Of a stretch of 64,000 nt of DNA, positions 54,578-64,000 are shown piece after piece. Positions within the stretch are counted from its first letter, which is position 1, and every line of letters starts with the position of its first letter. The position numbers were made by a program, and so were the translations under genes. The notes beneath the pieces are model-generated. The model was not told the origin of the DNA, did no database searches, and saw nothing but the letters and a program-made list of their open reading frames with translations. The DNA comes from DASUAS01 sp963750045 (GTDB lineage: Bacteria; Actinomycetota; Acidimicrobiia; IMCC26256; DASPTH01): positions 496,001-560,000 of the forward strand of contig CAVVPD010000004.1 in NCBI GenBank assembly GCA_963750045.1, written 5' to 3'.

Positions 54578-55834
54578 GTGCAGCGCGGAACCCGGTCGGT
54601 CGTCGCACTGCTGGCTGCGGTCTTCGGATCGTCGACCGCGCTGGCGCTCCTCACCACCGTGCTCGGGAAGCTCGTCTTCGACATGACGGGCAGCGAGCTG
54701 GCACTCGGGCTCCTCGGCCTGGCCGAGTTCGCTCCGGCTGCGCTCCTGGTCTTCGTGACCGGCACCGTGGCTGACCGGATCGACCGTCGCCGTCTCGCCG
54801 CCGTCGCCCTGAGCGTGGAGGCCGTGTTCATCGGCATGGTCGCGGTCTACGCGGCGTCCGACCCGACCTCGACGATGCCGATCTTCCTCCTCGTCATCGG
54901 CTTCGGCACCGCCCGGGCGTTCGCCACGCCCGCCACCCGGGCCCTCCCGGCGGACACCGTCACGGCCGCCCGGCTCCCGTGGCTGACCGCCCGGCAGTCG
55001 GCGACCTGGCAGGGCGCGTCGATCGTCGGCCCCGTGATCGGCGGCTTCCTCTACGTCGTCGCCGTCTGGCTGCCGTTCGCGGCCGCGGCGGTGTTCGTGG
55101 TCGGCGCCGCCGGCGTGGTGCTGCTGGTGCGGCCCCGCCAGGTGGCACCCGGCCCCCTCGACCGCGAGCGACCGAGCCTCCGCGAGGCGGTGGGCGGGCT
55201 CCGCTTCGTGCGCAGCCAGCCGATCTTGCTCGGCGCGATCTCCCTCGACCTCTTCGCGGTGCTCTTCGGGGGCGCGGTCGCCCTGCTCCCCGCCATCGCG
55301 GAGGACCGCCTCGGTGTCGGGGCCGTCGGGCTGGGGTGGTTGCGCGCCGCAATCGGCATCGGCGCCGGCGTGGTCACGCTGTGGCTGGCGGTGCGGCCGG
55401 TGAGCCGCCGTGTGGGACACACGCTGCTCGCCGCGGTGGCGCTGTTCGGGGTGGGCACGATCGGACTCGGACTCACCACCAACTTTGCGGTCGCCTTCTT
55501 CGCCCTGCTCGTGCTCTCGGGCGCCGATTCGGTGAGCGTGTTCATCCGCTCCACGCTCGTCCCACTCGTCACCCCGCCGGACATGCGTGGCCGCGTGCTG
55601 GCGGTCGAGGCCGTCTTCATCGGTGCGTCGAACGAGCTGGGCGCGTTCGAGTCGGGGGTGGTGGGCCAGCTGCTCGGCCCAGCGGTGGCCGTCGTCCTCG
55701 GTGGCGCCGCCACCCTCGTGGTCGCCGCCTCGTGGTGGGGGCTCTTCCCCGCGCTCCGGACGGTCGACGGCTTCCCGGGCGCCATCGACCACGCGCTCCC
55801 GTCGCGGGAGGGGTACGCTGAGCCGACTCCCTAG
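54578..55834 (+). CDS. MFS transporter (MFS_3-like)
   Basis: 418 residues with eleven or twelve membrane helices; GTVADRIDRRRLAAVAL is the MFS signature loop. It is related to the 37.9-kb MFS protein, including the VTPPDMRGRVLAVEAVFIG segment. TAGCGT (54565-54570) lies 7 nt before the GTG start, implying leaderless transcription. It diverges from the deacetylase gene by 36 bp. The substrate is unknown. Confidence 0.85.
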   Translation: MQRGTRSVVALLAAVFGSSTALALLTTVLGKLVFDMTGSELALGLLGLAEFAPAALLVFVTGTVADRIDRRRLAAVALSVEAVFIGMVAVYAASDPTSTMPIFLLVIGFGTARAFATPATRALPADTVTAARLPWLTARQSATWQGASIVGPVIGGFLYVVAVWLPFAAAAVFVVGAAGVVLLVRPRQVAPGPLDRERPSLREAVGGLRFVRSQPILLGAISLDLFAVLFGGAVALLPAIAEDRLGVGAVGLGWLRAAIGIGAGVVTLWLAVRPVSRRVGHTLLAAVALFGVGTIGLGLTTNFAVAFFALLVLSGADSVSVFIRSTLVPLVTPPDMRGRVLAVEAVFIGASNELGAFESGVVGQLLGPAVAVVLGGAATLVVAASWWGLFPALRTVDGFPGAIDHALPSREGYAEPTP

Positions 55835-55880
55835 TGACCGCTATGCAGGCGCCGGACCGCCCCGACGAAACGAGGTACGC

Positions 55881-56984
55881 GTGACCGCCACCGAGGTGCT
55901 CATCTCGTCCGACTCCCACGCCCAGGTGAGCCACGAATCGGTGAAGGCCCACCTGGCGTCGAAGTTCCACGGCGAGTACGACGCAGCGGTGGCCGCGTTC
56001 CAGCAACGCATGGCCAGGGGCGCCGGGCGGGCCAACCAGGCGTGGCAGTCCGACCGCAAGCAGGCGGAGGCACCGAGCTCCTTCCGGCTGCGGAACATGA
56101 CCCGCCCCGGCCACTCCGACGGCGTCGCCCGTCTCGCGGACATGGACACCGACGGCGTGCAGCAGGAGGTCATCTACAGCGAGGTGAGCGCGTTCCGCTA
56201 CATCCGGGACCTGCAGGTCGGCCAGGCGGAGGCCACCGTCGCGTTCAACGAGGCGCTGCGCGGCTTCGGCGCCGCCGACCCGTCGCGGTTGATCGTCTCC
56301 TACCAGATCCCCATCCACGACGTCGACGCCGCCGTCGCCGAGGTGCGCCGGGTCACCGCCCTCGGCGCCAAGTCGCTGCAGCTCCCGGTCTTCCCGCCCG
56401 AGGTCGGCCTCGCCGACTACTACCACGAGCGCTACGACCCGCTGTTCGAGCTCATCCAGGAGACCGGTCTGCCGATCTGCTGCCACATCGGGCTGAACAC
56501 GATGCTCGACGATCTCGTCGCGCGCGACCCGACGCCCGGGAGCGCGGTGATGGTGCCCATGGCGGCGCTCAGCACCGGCGAGGCGTTGGGGATGTGGATC
56601 ATGGGGGGTGTCTTCGAGCGCTTCCCCGACCTCAAGGTGGTGTTCGTGGAGCCGGGCCTCGGCTGGATCGCCTGGTGGTTGTTCATCACCGACGACATGG
56701 TCACCCGCCAGGGCTACGAGTTGCCCGCGATCACCGAGCTCCCGAGCTTCTACTTCCATCGCAACGTGTTCGTGACCTTCATCGACGAGACCGACGCCAT
56801 CACCGCGCCGCAGCTGCGCGAGCGGATCGGGATCGAGAACATGATGTGGTCGAGCGACTACCCCCACCCCGTCACCAGCTGGCCGAATTCGCGCCAGGTC
56901 GTGGCCGACAGCCTCGGCGTGCTGTCCGATGCGGAACGCGAGCTCGTGGTCGCCGGCAATGCGCGGCGGGTCTGGAACCTGTGA
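55881..56984 (+). CDS. amidohydrolase (PF04909, decarboxylase/hydrolase family)
   Basis: 367 residues of a TIM-barrel amidohydrolase. The N-terminal ISSDSHAQV has the metal-binding motif, LPICCHIGLN and the C-terminal MMWSSDYPHPVTSWPNSR supply the His and Asp ligands, as in aminocarboxymuconate semialdehyde or resorcylate decarboxylases and related hydrolases. The GTG at 55881 follows a GAGG. The P450 gene starts 10 nt downstream, so the two share an operon and perhaps a pathway. Confidence 0.85.
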   Translation: MTATEVLISSDSHAQVSHESVKAHLASKFHGEYDAAVAAFQQRMARGAGRANQAWQSDRKQAEAPSSFRLRNMTRPGHSDGVARLADMDTDGVQQEVIYSEVSAFRYIRDLQVGQAEATVAFNEALRGFGAADPSRLIVSYQIPIHDVDAAVAEVRRVTALGAKSLQLPVFPPEVGLADYYHERYDPLFELIQETGLPICCHIGLNTMLDDLVARDPTPGSAVMVPMAALSTGEALGMWIMGGVFERFPDLKVVFVEPGLGWIAWWLFITDDMVTRQGYELPAITELPSFYFHRNVFVTFIDETDAITAPQLRERIGIENMMWSSDYPHPVTSWPNSRQVVADSLGVLSDAERELVVAGNARRVWNL

Positions 56985-56994
56985 AGCTGGGGGC

Positions 56995-58236
56995 ATGAGC
57001 CTCATCACCGAACGACCCGCGCTCTGGGACCCCGACGTCTTCGTCGCGGGCCCACCCCACGACCTGCTCGACGAGCTGCGCCGCACCCAGCCGGTGTACT
57101 GGCAGGACATGCCGGACGAGCCCGGCTTCTGGGCGGTGCTCACCCACGCCGACCTCACCGCGGTGGCGCGCGAGCCGGTGCTCTACTCGGCGAGCGAGGG
57201 CGGCGTCGTGCTCGAGAACCTCGACCCCGAGAACCTCGAGCAGATGCGCGGGATGCTCCTCGCCATGGACCCGCCGAAGCACGTCGCCTACCGGCGGCCG
57301 CTCGCACCGAGCTTCAAGGCCCGGGTGATCGGCAGCCTCGAGGGCCGCATCCGCACCATCTGCAAGGAGATCAACGCCGCGGCACTCGAGGCGCGAGACG
57401 TCGACTTCGTGCACGACGTCGCCACGCTCCTCCCGAGCCAGGTCGTCGGCGAGCTGATGGGACTCCCGCGGGAGGATTGGCACCAGATCCAGCTCTGGGC
57501 GGAGATGAACACCAGCGGCCAGGACCCCGACATCGTGGGCGAGGAGCACGCCGGCACCGCCGACGACTCCTCGTACGAGACCGGCGGGGCCGGCACCATG
57601 CACATGGCGATGTACGCGATGCAGTTCGCCGCGCAGCGACGTACCGAGGCACCGCGCGACGACCTCACGTCGCTCATCCTCGCCGGCAACTTCGGTGACG
57701 GGCCGATGAGCGACCTCGAGTTCGGCATCTTCTTCGTGCAGCTCGTGACCGCGGGCAACGACACGACCAAGACGATGCTGTCGTCGGGACTGCTCGCATT
57801 GCTGCAACACCCCGAGCAGCTCGCCGAGGTGCGGGCCGACCGCTCGCGGCTGCCGGGCGCGGTCGAGGAGATCCTGCGCTACGAGAACCCGCTGCACTAC
57901 TTCCGCCGCACGGCGACCGCCGACTCGGTGCTGCACGGCACCGAGATCGCCGAGGGCGACAAGGTGCTGATGTACTACACGTCGGCCAACCGCGACGGGA
58001 CCGTGTTCGCCGATCCTCACCGCTTCGACATCCACCGGTCGCCCAATCCGCACCTGTCCTTCGGGATCGGCGAGCACTTCTGCCTCGGCGCGCACCTCGC
58101 CCGCCTCGAAGGTCAGGTGTTCTTCGAGGAGGTGCTGTCGACGTTCTCGACCATCGAGCTCACCGGCGACCCCGTCCGCGTCCGCTCCAACCTCAACAAT
58201 GGCTACAAGCGCATGCCGATGCGGCTGGCGGCCTGA
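56995..58236 (+). CDS. cytochrome P450
   Basis: 413 residues. The I-helix VTAGNDTTKTM, the ExxR in VEEILRYENPLHYFRR and the heme loop FGIGEHFCLGAHLARLEG with the axial Cys are all intact. Length and motifs fit the soluble actinobacterial class (CYP107/124/125-like); assignment to one subfamily is not possible by eye. It needs a ferredoxin and reductase not encoded here. It follows the amidohydrolase gene by 10 nt. Confidence 0.92.
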   Translation: MSLITERPALWDPDVFVAGPPHDLLDELRRTQPVYWQDMPDEPGFWAVLTHADLTAVAREPVLYSASEGGVVLENLDPENLEQMRGMLLAMDPPKHVAYRRPLAPSFKARVIGSLEGRIRTICKEINAAALEARDVDFVHDVATLLPSQVVGELMGLPREDWHQIQLWAEMNTSGQDPDIVGEEHAGTADDSSYETGGAGTMHMAMYAMQFAAQRRTEAPRDDLTSLILAGNFGDGPMSDLEFGIFFVQLVTAGNDTTKTMLSSGLLALLQHPEQLAEVRADRSRLPGAVEEILRYENPLHYFRRTATADSVLHGTEIAEGDKVLMYYTSANRDGTVFADPHRFDIHRSPNPHLSFGIGEHFCLGAHLARLEGQVFFEEVLSTFSTIELTGDPVRVRSNLNNGYKRMPMRLAA

Positions 58237-58334
58237 CCCGCCGCTCAGGGGCGAGGGCGCAAACGGCGGGGCGAGTCGCCGCGCCGCTGGTCGCCGTAAC
58301 GTTCGGATCCGCGGCGCCGTAACCTCGCCGGGCG

Positions 58335-58670
58335 CTGTTCCAGGCTCGGTTCTGGCCGTTGGTCGTGGACGGGTCGGTGACCGTCACGTTCCGGCGTTGG
58401 CGCCGACGACAGGTCGTCGCCGGGCACCGCTACCGCACCGGCCACCGGGTCGTCGGGCGCCAGATGATCGAGGTCGACCGGGTCGACGTGATCGATCCGG
58501 CCGGGATCACCGATGCCGACGCGCGCCGTTCGGGCTACCGCGACGCTGCCACCACCGAGAGCCTCGAGATCGGCTACCGGTTGTCGCCCCGCGGCGAGGC
58601 CTACCTGCTGGGCGATTCCGGGCGGGAGTCAGGGGATCGCGGCCCGGCGCGCGACGCACCGTCCCGGTAG
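58335..58670 (+). CDS. ASCH-domain-like small protein, start uncertain
   Basis: About 112 residues if translation begins near the CTG at 58335; a TAA is in frame at 58320-58322 just before. ALFQARFWPLVVDGSVTVTF followed by RRWRRRQVVAGHRYRTG and VDRVDVIDPAGITDADARRS resembles actinobacterial ASCH-like proteins, which may bind RNA. The GTG at 58359 would drop the conserved start. The last 20 residues look less protein-like. Confidence 0.5.
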   Translation: MFQARFWPLVVDGSVTVTFRRWRRRQVVAGHRYRTGHRVVGRQMIEVDRVDVIDPAGITDADARRSGYRDAATTESLEIGYRLSPRGEAYLLGDSGRESGDRGPARDAPSR

Positions 58671-58680
58671 CGTGCGCCAC

Positions 58681-59469
58681 ATGCTGATCGACCGCTTCCG
58701 CCTCGACGACCGCGTCGCCATCGTCACCGCCGCCGGGCGCGGCATCGGTGCTGCCTCTGCCCGTGCCTTCGCCGAGGCCGGCGCCGACGTCGTGATCTCG
58801 GCCCGGACGCGGTCCGAGCTCGAGGCCGTCGCGGCGGACGTCGAAGCGCTCGGGCGGCGAGCCGTGGTCGCGCCTGCCGACCTCAGTGACCTCACCAAGG
58901 TGGAGTCACTCGTCGATCTCGCGGTCGCCGAGTTCGGGCGCCTCGACGTCGTCGTCAACAACGTGGGAGGCACCATGCCGATGCCGTTCCTCGACACCAC
59001 CGCCGCGACGGTCGAGCAGGCGTTCCACTTCAACGTCGCTACCGCGTACGCGCTCAGCCGGGCCGCGGTGCCGCCGATGCTCGAGGGTGACGGCGGCTCG
59101 ATCGTCAACATCACCTCGGCCATGGGCCGGTTCCGCGATCGCGGCTACGTCGCCTACGGCACCGCCAAGGCCGCGCTCGCGCACATGACCCGCCTCCTCG
59201 CGGCCGACTGCGCGCCGCGCGTGCGGGTGAACGGGGTGGCGCCCGGCTCGATCGCCACCTCGGCGCTCGAGATCGTGCTGACCGACGAGGCGCTCAACAC
59301 CGAGATGGTGGCGAAGACGCCGCTGCGACGCCTCGGCGAGTCGGACGACATCGCGCTGGCGGTGCTCTACCTGGCCTCCGATGCGTCGAGCTACGTCACC
59401 GGCAAGATCCTCGAGGTCGACGGAGGCATCGAGGCCTCCAACCTCGACATGCACCTCCCCGACCTCTGA
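58681..59469 (+). CDS. short-chain dehydrogenase/reductase (SDR)
   Basis: 262 residues of a classical SDR. The cofactor loop is TAAGRGIG, then NNVGG, the catalytic Ser in NITSAMG and YGTAK (Tyr-xxx-Lys), and C-terminal VAPGSIATSAL. Cofactor preference is not evident. TAGCGT (58668-58673) lies 7 nt before the ATG. The substrate is probably a secondary alcohol or ketone. Confidence 0.92.
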   Translation: MLIDRFRLDDRVAIVTAAGRGIGAASARAFAEAGADVVISARTRSELEAVAADVEALGRRAVVAPADLSDLTKVESLVDLAVAEFGRLDVVVNNVGGTMPMPFLDTTAATVEQAFHFNVATAYALSRAAVPPMLEGDGGSIVNITSAMGRFRDRGYVAYGTAKAALAHMTRLLAADCAPRVRVNGVAPGSIATSALEIVLTDEALNTEMVAKTPLRRLGESDDIALAVLYLASDASSYVTGKILEVDGGIEASNLDMHLPDL

Positions 59470-59557
59470 CCCATCCGACTTCGCATCCACACTGAACCGG
59501 CGTCGTTCACCGGGCCAAGAGCGCGGGCAGGTGACGCCGGTTCGAGGAGGGACACCG

Positions 59558-60545
59558 ATGCACCTCTCCGTCGCCATGCCCCCCGGACCAAGGGCCGTCG
59601 AGCACGCGCAGCTCGCGCAGGAGCTGGGCTACGAGCGCGTCTGGCTCTACGACTCGGCCGCGCTCTACGACGACATCTGGATCTGGCTGGCCCGGATCGC
59701 CGAGCACACCGACGTCGACATCGGCACCGCCGTCCTCGTGCCCAACCTCCGTCACGTGATGACGACCGCGTCGGCGATCGCCACCATCGAGGGGCTGGCG
59801 CCGGGCCGTCTGGCGTGCGGGTTCGGCACGGGCGCGACCGCGCGCTGGGTCCTGAACAAGAAGGCGCTGTCGTGGGCGACGACCCGCCGCTACCTCGAGC
59901 AGCTGCGCGGGCTGCTGCGCGGTGAGGTCGTCGAGATCGACGGCGAGCGCTGCCAGATGATCCACCATCCCGACTGGGCGGTGGCCCGCCCCATCGACAC
60001 TCCCCTCCTCCTCTCCGCGCTCGGGCCCAAGGGGATCGAGCTGGTCGGCGAGCTGCACGCCGCCGGCGTGCTCGACGGCTTCATCGGCATGGCCGACGTC
60101 GACGTCGACGTCCCGTGGCGGGTCCGCATGACCGCGGGCACCGTGCTCGACCCCGGCGAGTCGCTCGCCAGCGAGCGCGTGCAGGCCGCGCTGGGTCCCT
60201 GGTACGTCGTGCGGTATCACGGCGTGTGGCAGGCGTTCCCCGACGCGGTGGCCGGGATGCCGCGCGGGGAGGAATGGCTGGCCGGCATCGCCTCCGAGCG
60301 TCCGGAGGGAGAGCGTCACCTCGTGGTGCACGAGGGTCACATCACCAACGTGATGCCCCGCGACCGCGGCGTGCTCGCCGCGGCCGGCGATGCACTCGCC
60401 ACGACCGGGTGGGTGGGGAGCGCGGACGAGGTCCGCGCCATGGCGGCCGCCTCGGAGGCCGCGGGCAACACCGAGATCATGTACACGCCGGCCGGTGACA
60501 TCCCGCGCGAGATGCGCCGCGTTCGCCGAGGCCGTGCGCGGTTAG
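59558..60545 (+). CDS. LLM-class F420-dependent oxidoreductase (frameshift near the end)
   Basis: About 328 residues. A TIM barrel with AQELGYERVWLYDSAALYDD, IGTAVLVPNLRHVMTTAS, GLAPGRLACGFGTGATARW and GWVGSADEVRAMAAASEAAG. A GGAGG lies 8-12 nt before the ATG at 59558. An extra base near 60515 is needed to reach the natural end FAEAVRG and TAG at 60543-60545. That stop overlaps the stop of the convergent GST gene. It follows the SDR gene by 88 nt. Confidence 0.85.
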
Positions 60546-61199
60546 AACTCGACGTCGAGCTCCTCGAGCTCGTCGGGCTCGAGGAGGGCGGCCGCGGTCC
60601 ACTCCACCATCGCCGGCAACGCCATGATCGCGTCGCAGTAAGCGCGGCTGCGGTCGTCGAGCTCGACGTCGTAGGTCCGGAACCGGGTGCACACCGGTGC
60701 GTACATGGCGTCGGCCACGGTGGGCGTCTCACCGAAGAGGAACGGCCCGCCGTACACGTCGAGGCACTCGTGCCAGATCGCGACGATCCGATCGATGTCC
60801 GACTGTGCGCCGGCCCACACCTTGAAGTGTGGATGAGCGCGCCTTCAGGTTCATCGGGAGCGCGGAGCGCAGGTTCACGAAGCCGGAGTGGATCTCGCCG
60901 CACACGGCCCGGCAATGCGCCCGGGAAGCGATGTCGAGCGGCAGGAGCCCGGCCTCGGGCCGCACCTCGTGCAGGTACTCGCCGATCGCCATCGTGTCCC
61001 ACACCGTCACGTGGTCGTGGAGCAGACGCGGCACGAGGAACGACGACGAGAGCAACAGCAGTTCCGCGCGCGTATCGGGATCGTCGTTGGTGAGGACGTG
61101 CTCCTCGAAGTCGATGCCCGACATCTTGCACAACAACCAGCCGCGCAACGACCACGCGCCGTAGTTCTTGCTGTTGATCGTCAGCGTGGCCTGTGACAT
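60542..61199 (-). CDS. glutathione S-transferase-family protein (one frameshift)
   Basis: About 218 residues. Thioredoxin-like N-terminal domain (NSKNYGAWSLRGWLLCKMSG, then FLVPRLLHDHVTVWDTMAIG with the cis-Pro loop) and helical C-terminal domain (FLFGETPTVADAMYAPVCTR). A frame change near 60828 joins PMNLKA to FKVWAGAQSD. Actinobacteria with mycothiol seldom make glutathione, so the true thiol substrate is open. A GGAGG ribosome-binding site precedes the ATG. Confidence 0.85.
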
Positions 61200-61288
61200 C
61201 AGCTCACCTCCGGGGGGATCGGAAGCACCGGGCGTTGCCCCGGGTTGTCTATGGTGTCGCCACCGTACCGCCGACGAATTGACGGCCG

Positions 61289-62514
<1,226 letters not shown>

Positions 62515-62522
62515 CAGCGTGA

Positions 62523-63600
62523 TCACATCTCGGCGAACAGCCCCTCCAGCGCGGTGACCGCCGGGTTCTCCAGCCAGATCGTGTGGTCCTCGGGCATCAG
62601 CCCGCGGTCGACGGCCCGGTTCATCACCCGGACGACGATGGCGCAATAGCGGGTCGCCGCGCAGATCTCCCACCACCGGATGTCGGGCACCGTTCGCCCC
62701 GAAGCCGCCTCGTACATCCCCAGCTGCTCGGCGCGGGTGGGGTCACCCTCCAGGCGCGCCACGTTCGCCCCCTCGTGCATGGTGCGGTCGAACATCAGCC
62801 ACCAGCCGAGATCGAGCTCGGGCGGCGCGATCGACGCGGCCTCGAAGTCGGTGACGCACACCGGCGTGGCGTGACGCCAGATGATGTTGCCGGGGCGCGG
62901 GTCACCCCAGCAGAGGCCGACCGCACCGGCGGCGGGCCGCTCCGAGTGGAGCCACGCGAACGCGCGATCGACCAGCGGATGCACCCGGTCCCGCAGCTCG
63001 GTCCGCGCGTATCGCTCCCAGAGGGCGAGCTGGGTCTCGATGCCCGGTGTGATCCCGGGCGGCACCAACCACTCGAGACCGGCGCCTCGCCAATCGACGT
63101 CGTGCACGAGCGCGAGCGTGGAGAGACCGGCTTCGATCATCCGCCGGCGATCGACGGGCGACGCCTCGAGGAAGAAGCCGGCCGTCGTGTAGGGCGGGTC
63201 CTCCACGGGCACCCGGCCGTCGACGTAGCCCATCACGAAGAACTGCGTCCCGAGCACGGCAGGGTCGGGCTCGTACCCGATCATCGGCGCGACCGGCGCC
63301 CGTGAGTGGCGGCCGAGGGCCGTCATGACCCGGTACTGCAACTCGATCTCGACCGCCCAGCCCGGTACCTGCACCGGATAGATCGGGGGTTCGGGGCTCT
63401 CGGTCCGCAGCACGTACCGCTCGGCCGCAGGCTCGCCGCCCCGGGTCACCCGGGCGTCGAGCATCACCGTGTCGGCGGAGAACCCGCTGCTGGCGTGACG
63501 GATGCCGAGCAGCTCGAGCGCGTCGACGCCGGGCAGGCGCGTCGGCCAACCACGGTCCGACGGGCCGGAGCGACTCCGGGACGTCCTCGACCTCGCTCAC
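62523..63600 (-). CDS. aminoglycoside phosphotransferase-family (APH) kinase-like protein (one frameshift)
   Basis: About 358 residues. The protein kinase-like APH fold shows YVLRTESPEP early, the catalytic loop LCWGDPRPGNIIW and the metal-binding VCVTDFEAASIAPPELDLGW. A frame change near 63545 links the N-terminus (MSEVEDVPESLRPV) to LPGVDALELLGIRHASSG. It belongs to the group often found beside acyl-CoA dehydrogenases; the phosphate acceptor is unknown. The start is GTG at 63600. Confidence 0.83.
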
Positions 63601-63624
63601 GATGCCCGGCTCATGACGTTCCGC

Positions 63625-64000
63625 TCACGAGACGTCCATGGTGCTGCCCGGCGCGGGATTGGCGAGCACGTAGCGGAGGTCGACCGGCGAGGTCATCGCC
63701 GCCAGCACCACGCTCGCGCAGTCGTCGACCGTCATCGCGCCGGGACCGTTGTCGTGCACGTACCCGCGTGCCTCCCACACCACCGAGAGCTCGCCGAGCA
63801 GCGCCGGGTCCCACGACTGGTAGACCTCGGTGCCGAGCGTGTTGCCCACCGCGACGTTGCAGAAGCCCACCTCGGGGTGCTCGCCCCGCCAGGCCCGCAC
63901 CAGCTCGTCGAGCGCCGCCTTGCTCGTCTCGTACGCCCCCATGCCCGGTAAGGGGCGACCCACCGACGACGCGGAGATGAACACCATCCGTCCGCCGGAG
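63625..64000 (-). CDS. short-chain dehydrogenase/reductase, C-terminal part cut by the right edge
   Basis: The visible 124 residues begin before GRMVFISASSVGRPLPGMGA and contain the catalytic YETSKAALDELVRAW; the Ser partner lies in ISASS. GFCNVAVGNTLGTEVYQSWD and the end ANPAPGSTMDVS look complete. The cofactor-binding N-terminus lies beyond the window. It is 24 nt upstream of the phosphotransferase start on the same strand, so the two are probably cotranscribed. Confidence 0.85.
   Translation of the reverse strand, partial: SGGRMVFISASSVGRPLPGMGAYETSKAALDELVRAWRGEHPEVGFCNVAVGNTLGTEVYQSWDPALLGELSVVWEARGYVHDNGPGAMTVDDCASVVLAAMTSPVDLRYVLANPAPGSTMDVS

Noticed and set aside
54542..55792. Upstream extension of the polysaccharide deacetylase frame to 55792 on the minus strand
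   Set aside because: It is antisense to a clear MFS transporter and consists of His/Arg/Asp-rich shadow sequence; the GTG at 54541 gives a proper membrane anchor.

Overview
The window is very GC-rich (about 70%) DNA with dense, bidirectional, mostly short transcription units. The gene content points to an actinobacterium: a mycothiol S-conjugate amidase, two F420-type LLM oxidoreductases, a deazaflavin-type nitroreductase, SCP2 and DUF222/HNH proteins, an acyl-ACP desaturase and a polyhydroxyalkanoate (PHA) cycle. Acidimicrobiia is a reasonable guess from this mix, but it is an inference; no rRNA or tRNA gene was seen. Layout: 1-3395 is accessory and decayed. It holds a cut-off IS30-like transposase start, a broken membrane-protein ORF, an insertion sequence with perfect 17-bp inverted ends (1150-2433), and directly against its right end a 401-bp tract with no thymine on the + strand (2433-2833), followed by small decayed ORFs. 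A 20-bp direct repeat identical to the 3' end of the adjacent ABC-2 permease gene brackets this block (1127-1146 and 3396-3415), as expected for a small integrated element. From 3396 to the end the DNA looks chromosomal. 3.4-9.2 kb: drug-type ABC exporter, polyprenyl synthase, SCP2 protein, FxsA, RmuC. 9.2-14.4 kb: a MacAB-like operon whose adaptor carries a peptidoglycan-binding domain and an inserted block of Calx-beta-like repeats. 14.4-21.8 kb: hydrolase, 5'-3' exonuclease, acyl-ACP desaturase, heme A synthase, HNH protein, CPBP protease. 21.8-29.9 kb: BipA, HD protein, deacetylase, nucleoside phosphorylase, poly-gamma-glutamate hydrolase-like protein, and an acyltransferase/alpha-oxoamine synthase pair facing an Asp/Asn hydroxylase. 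29.9-41 kb: LLM oxidoreductase, lipase, orphan NuoF-like flavoprotein, acyl-CoA synthetase, secreted glucosaminidase-like protein, two genes diverging around an SOS-type box (MFS and AlkB-like), Mca. 41-43.5 kb: phasin-like protein, XRE regulator, PHA synthase. 43.5-50.4 kb: a catabolic cluster (cupin, NTF2, Rieske oxygenase, amidohydrolase, IclR, second amidohydrolase). 50.4-64 kb: nitroreductase, methyltransferase, MarR/YceI pair, polysaccharide deacetylase, MFS, amidohydrolase-P450 pair, SDR, LLM, GST, PHB depolymerase, phosphotransferase and an SDR cut by the right edge. Two window-wide properties matter to a user. First, about twenty conserved genes carry one- or two-nucleotide frameshifts in otherwise intact reading frames; this is most simply uncorrected sequencing or assembly error, so most are annotated as genes spanning the shift. 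Second, at least 23 genes that start transcription units have a TANNNT -10 box ending only 6-9 nt before the start codon and no Shine-Dalgarno sequence, implying mostly leaderless transcripts; this was used to choose several starts.
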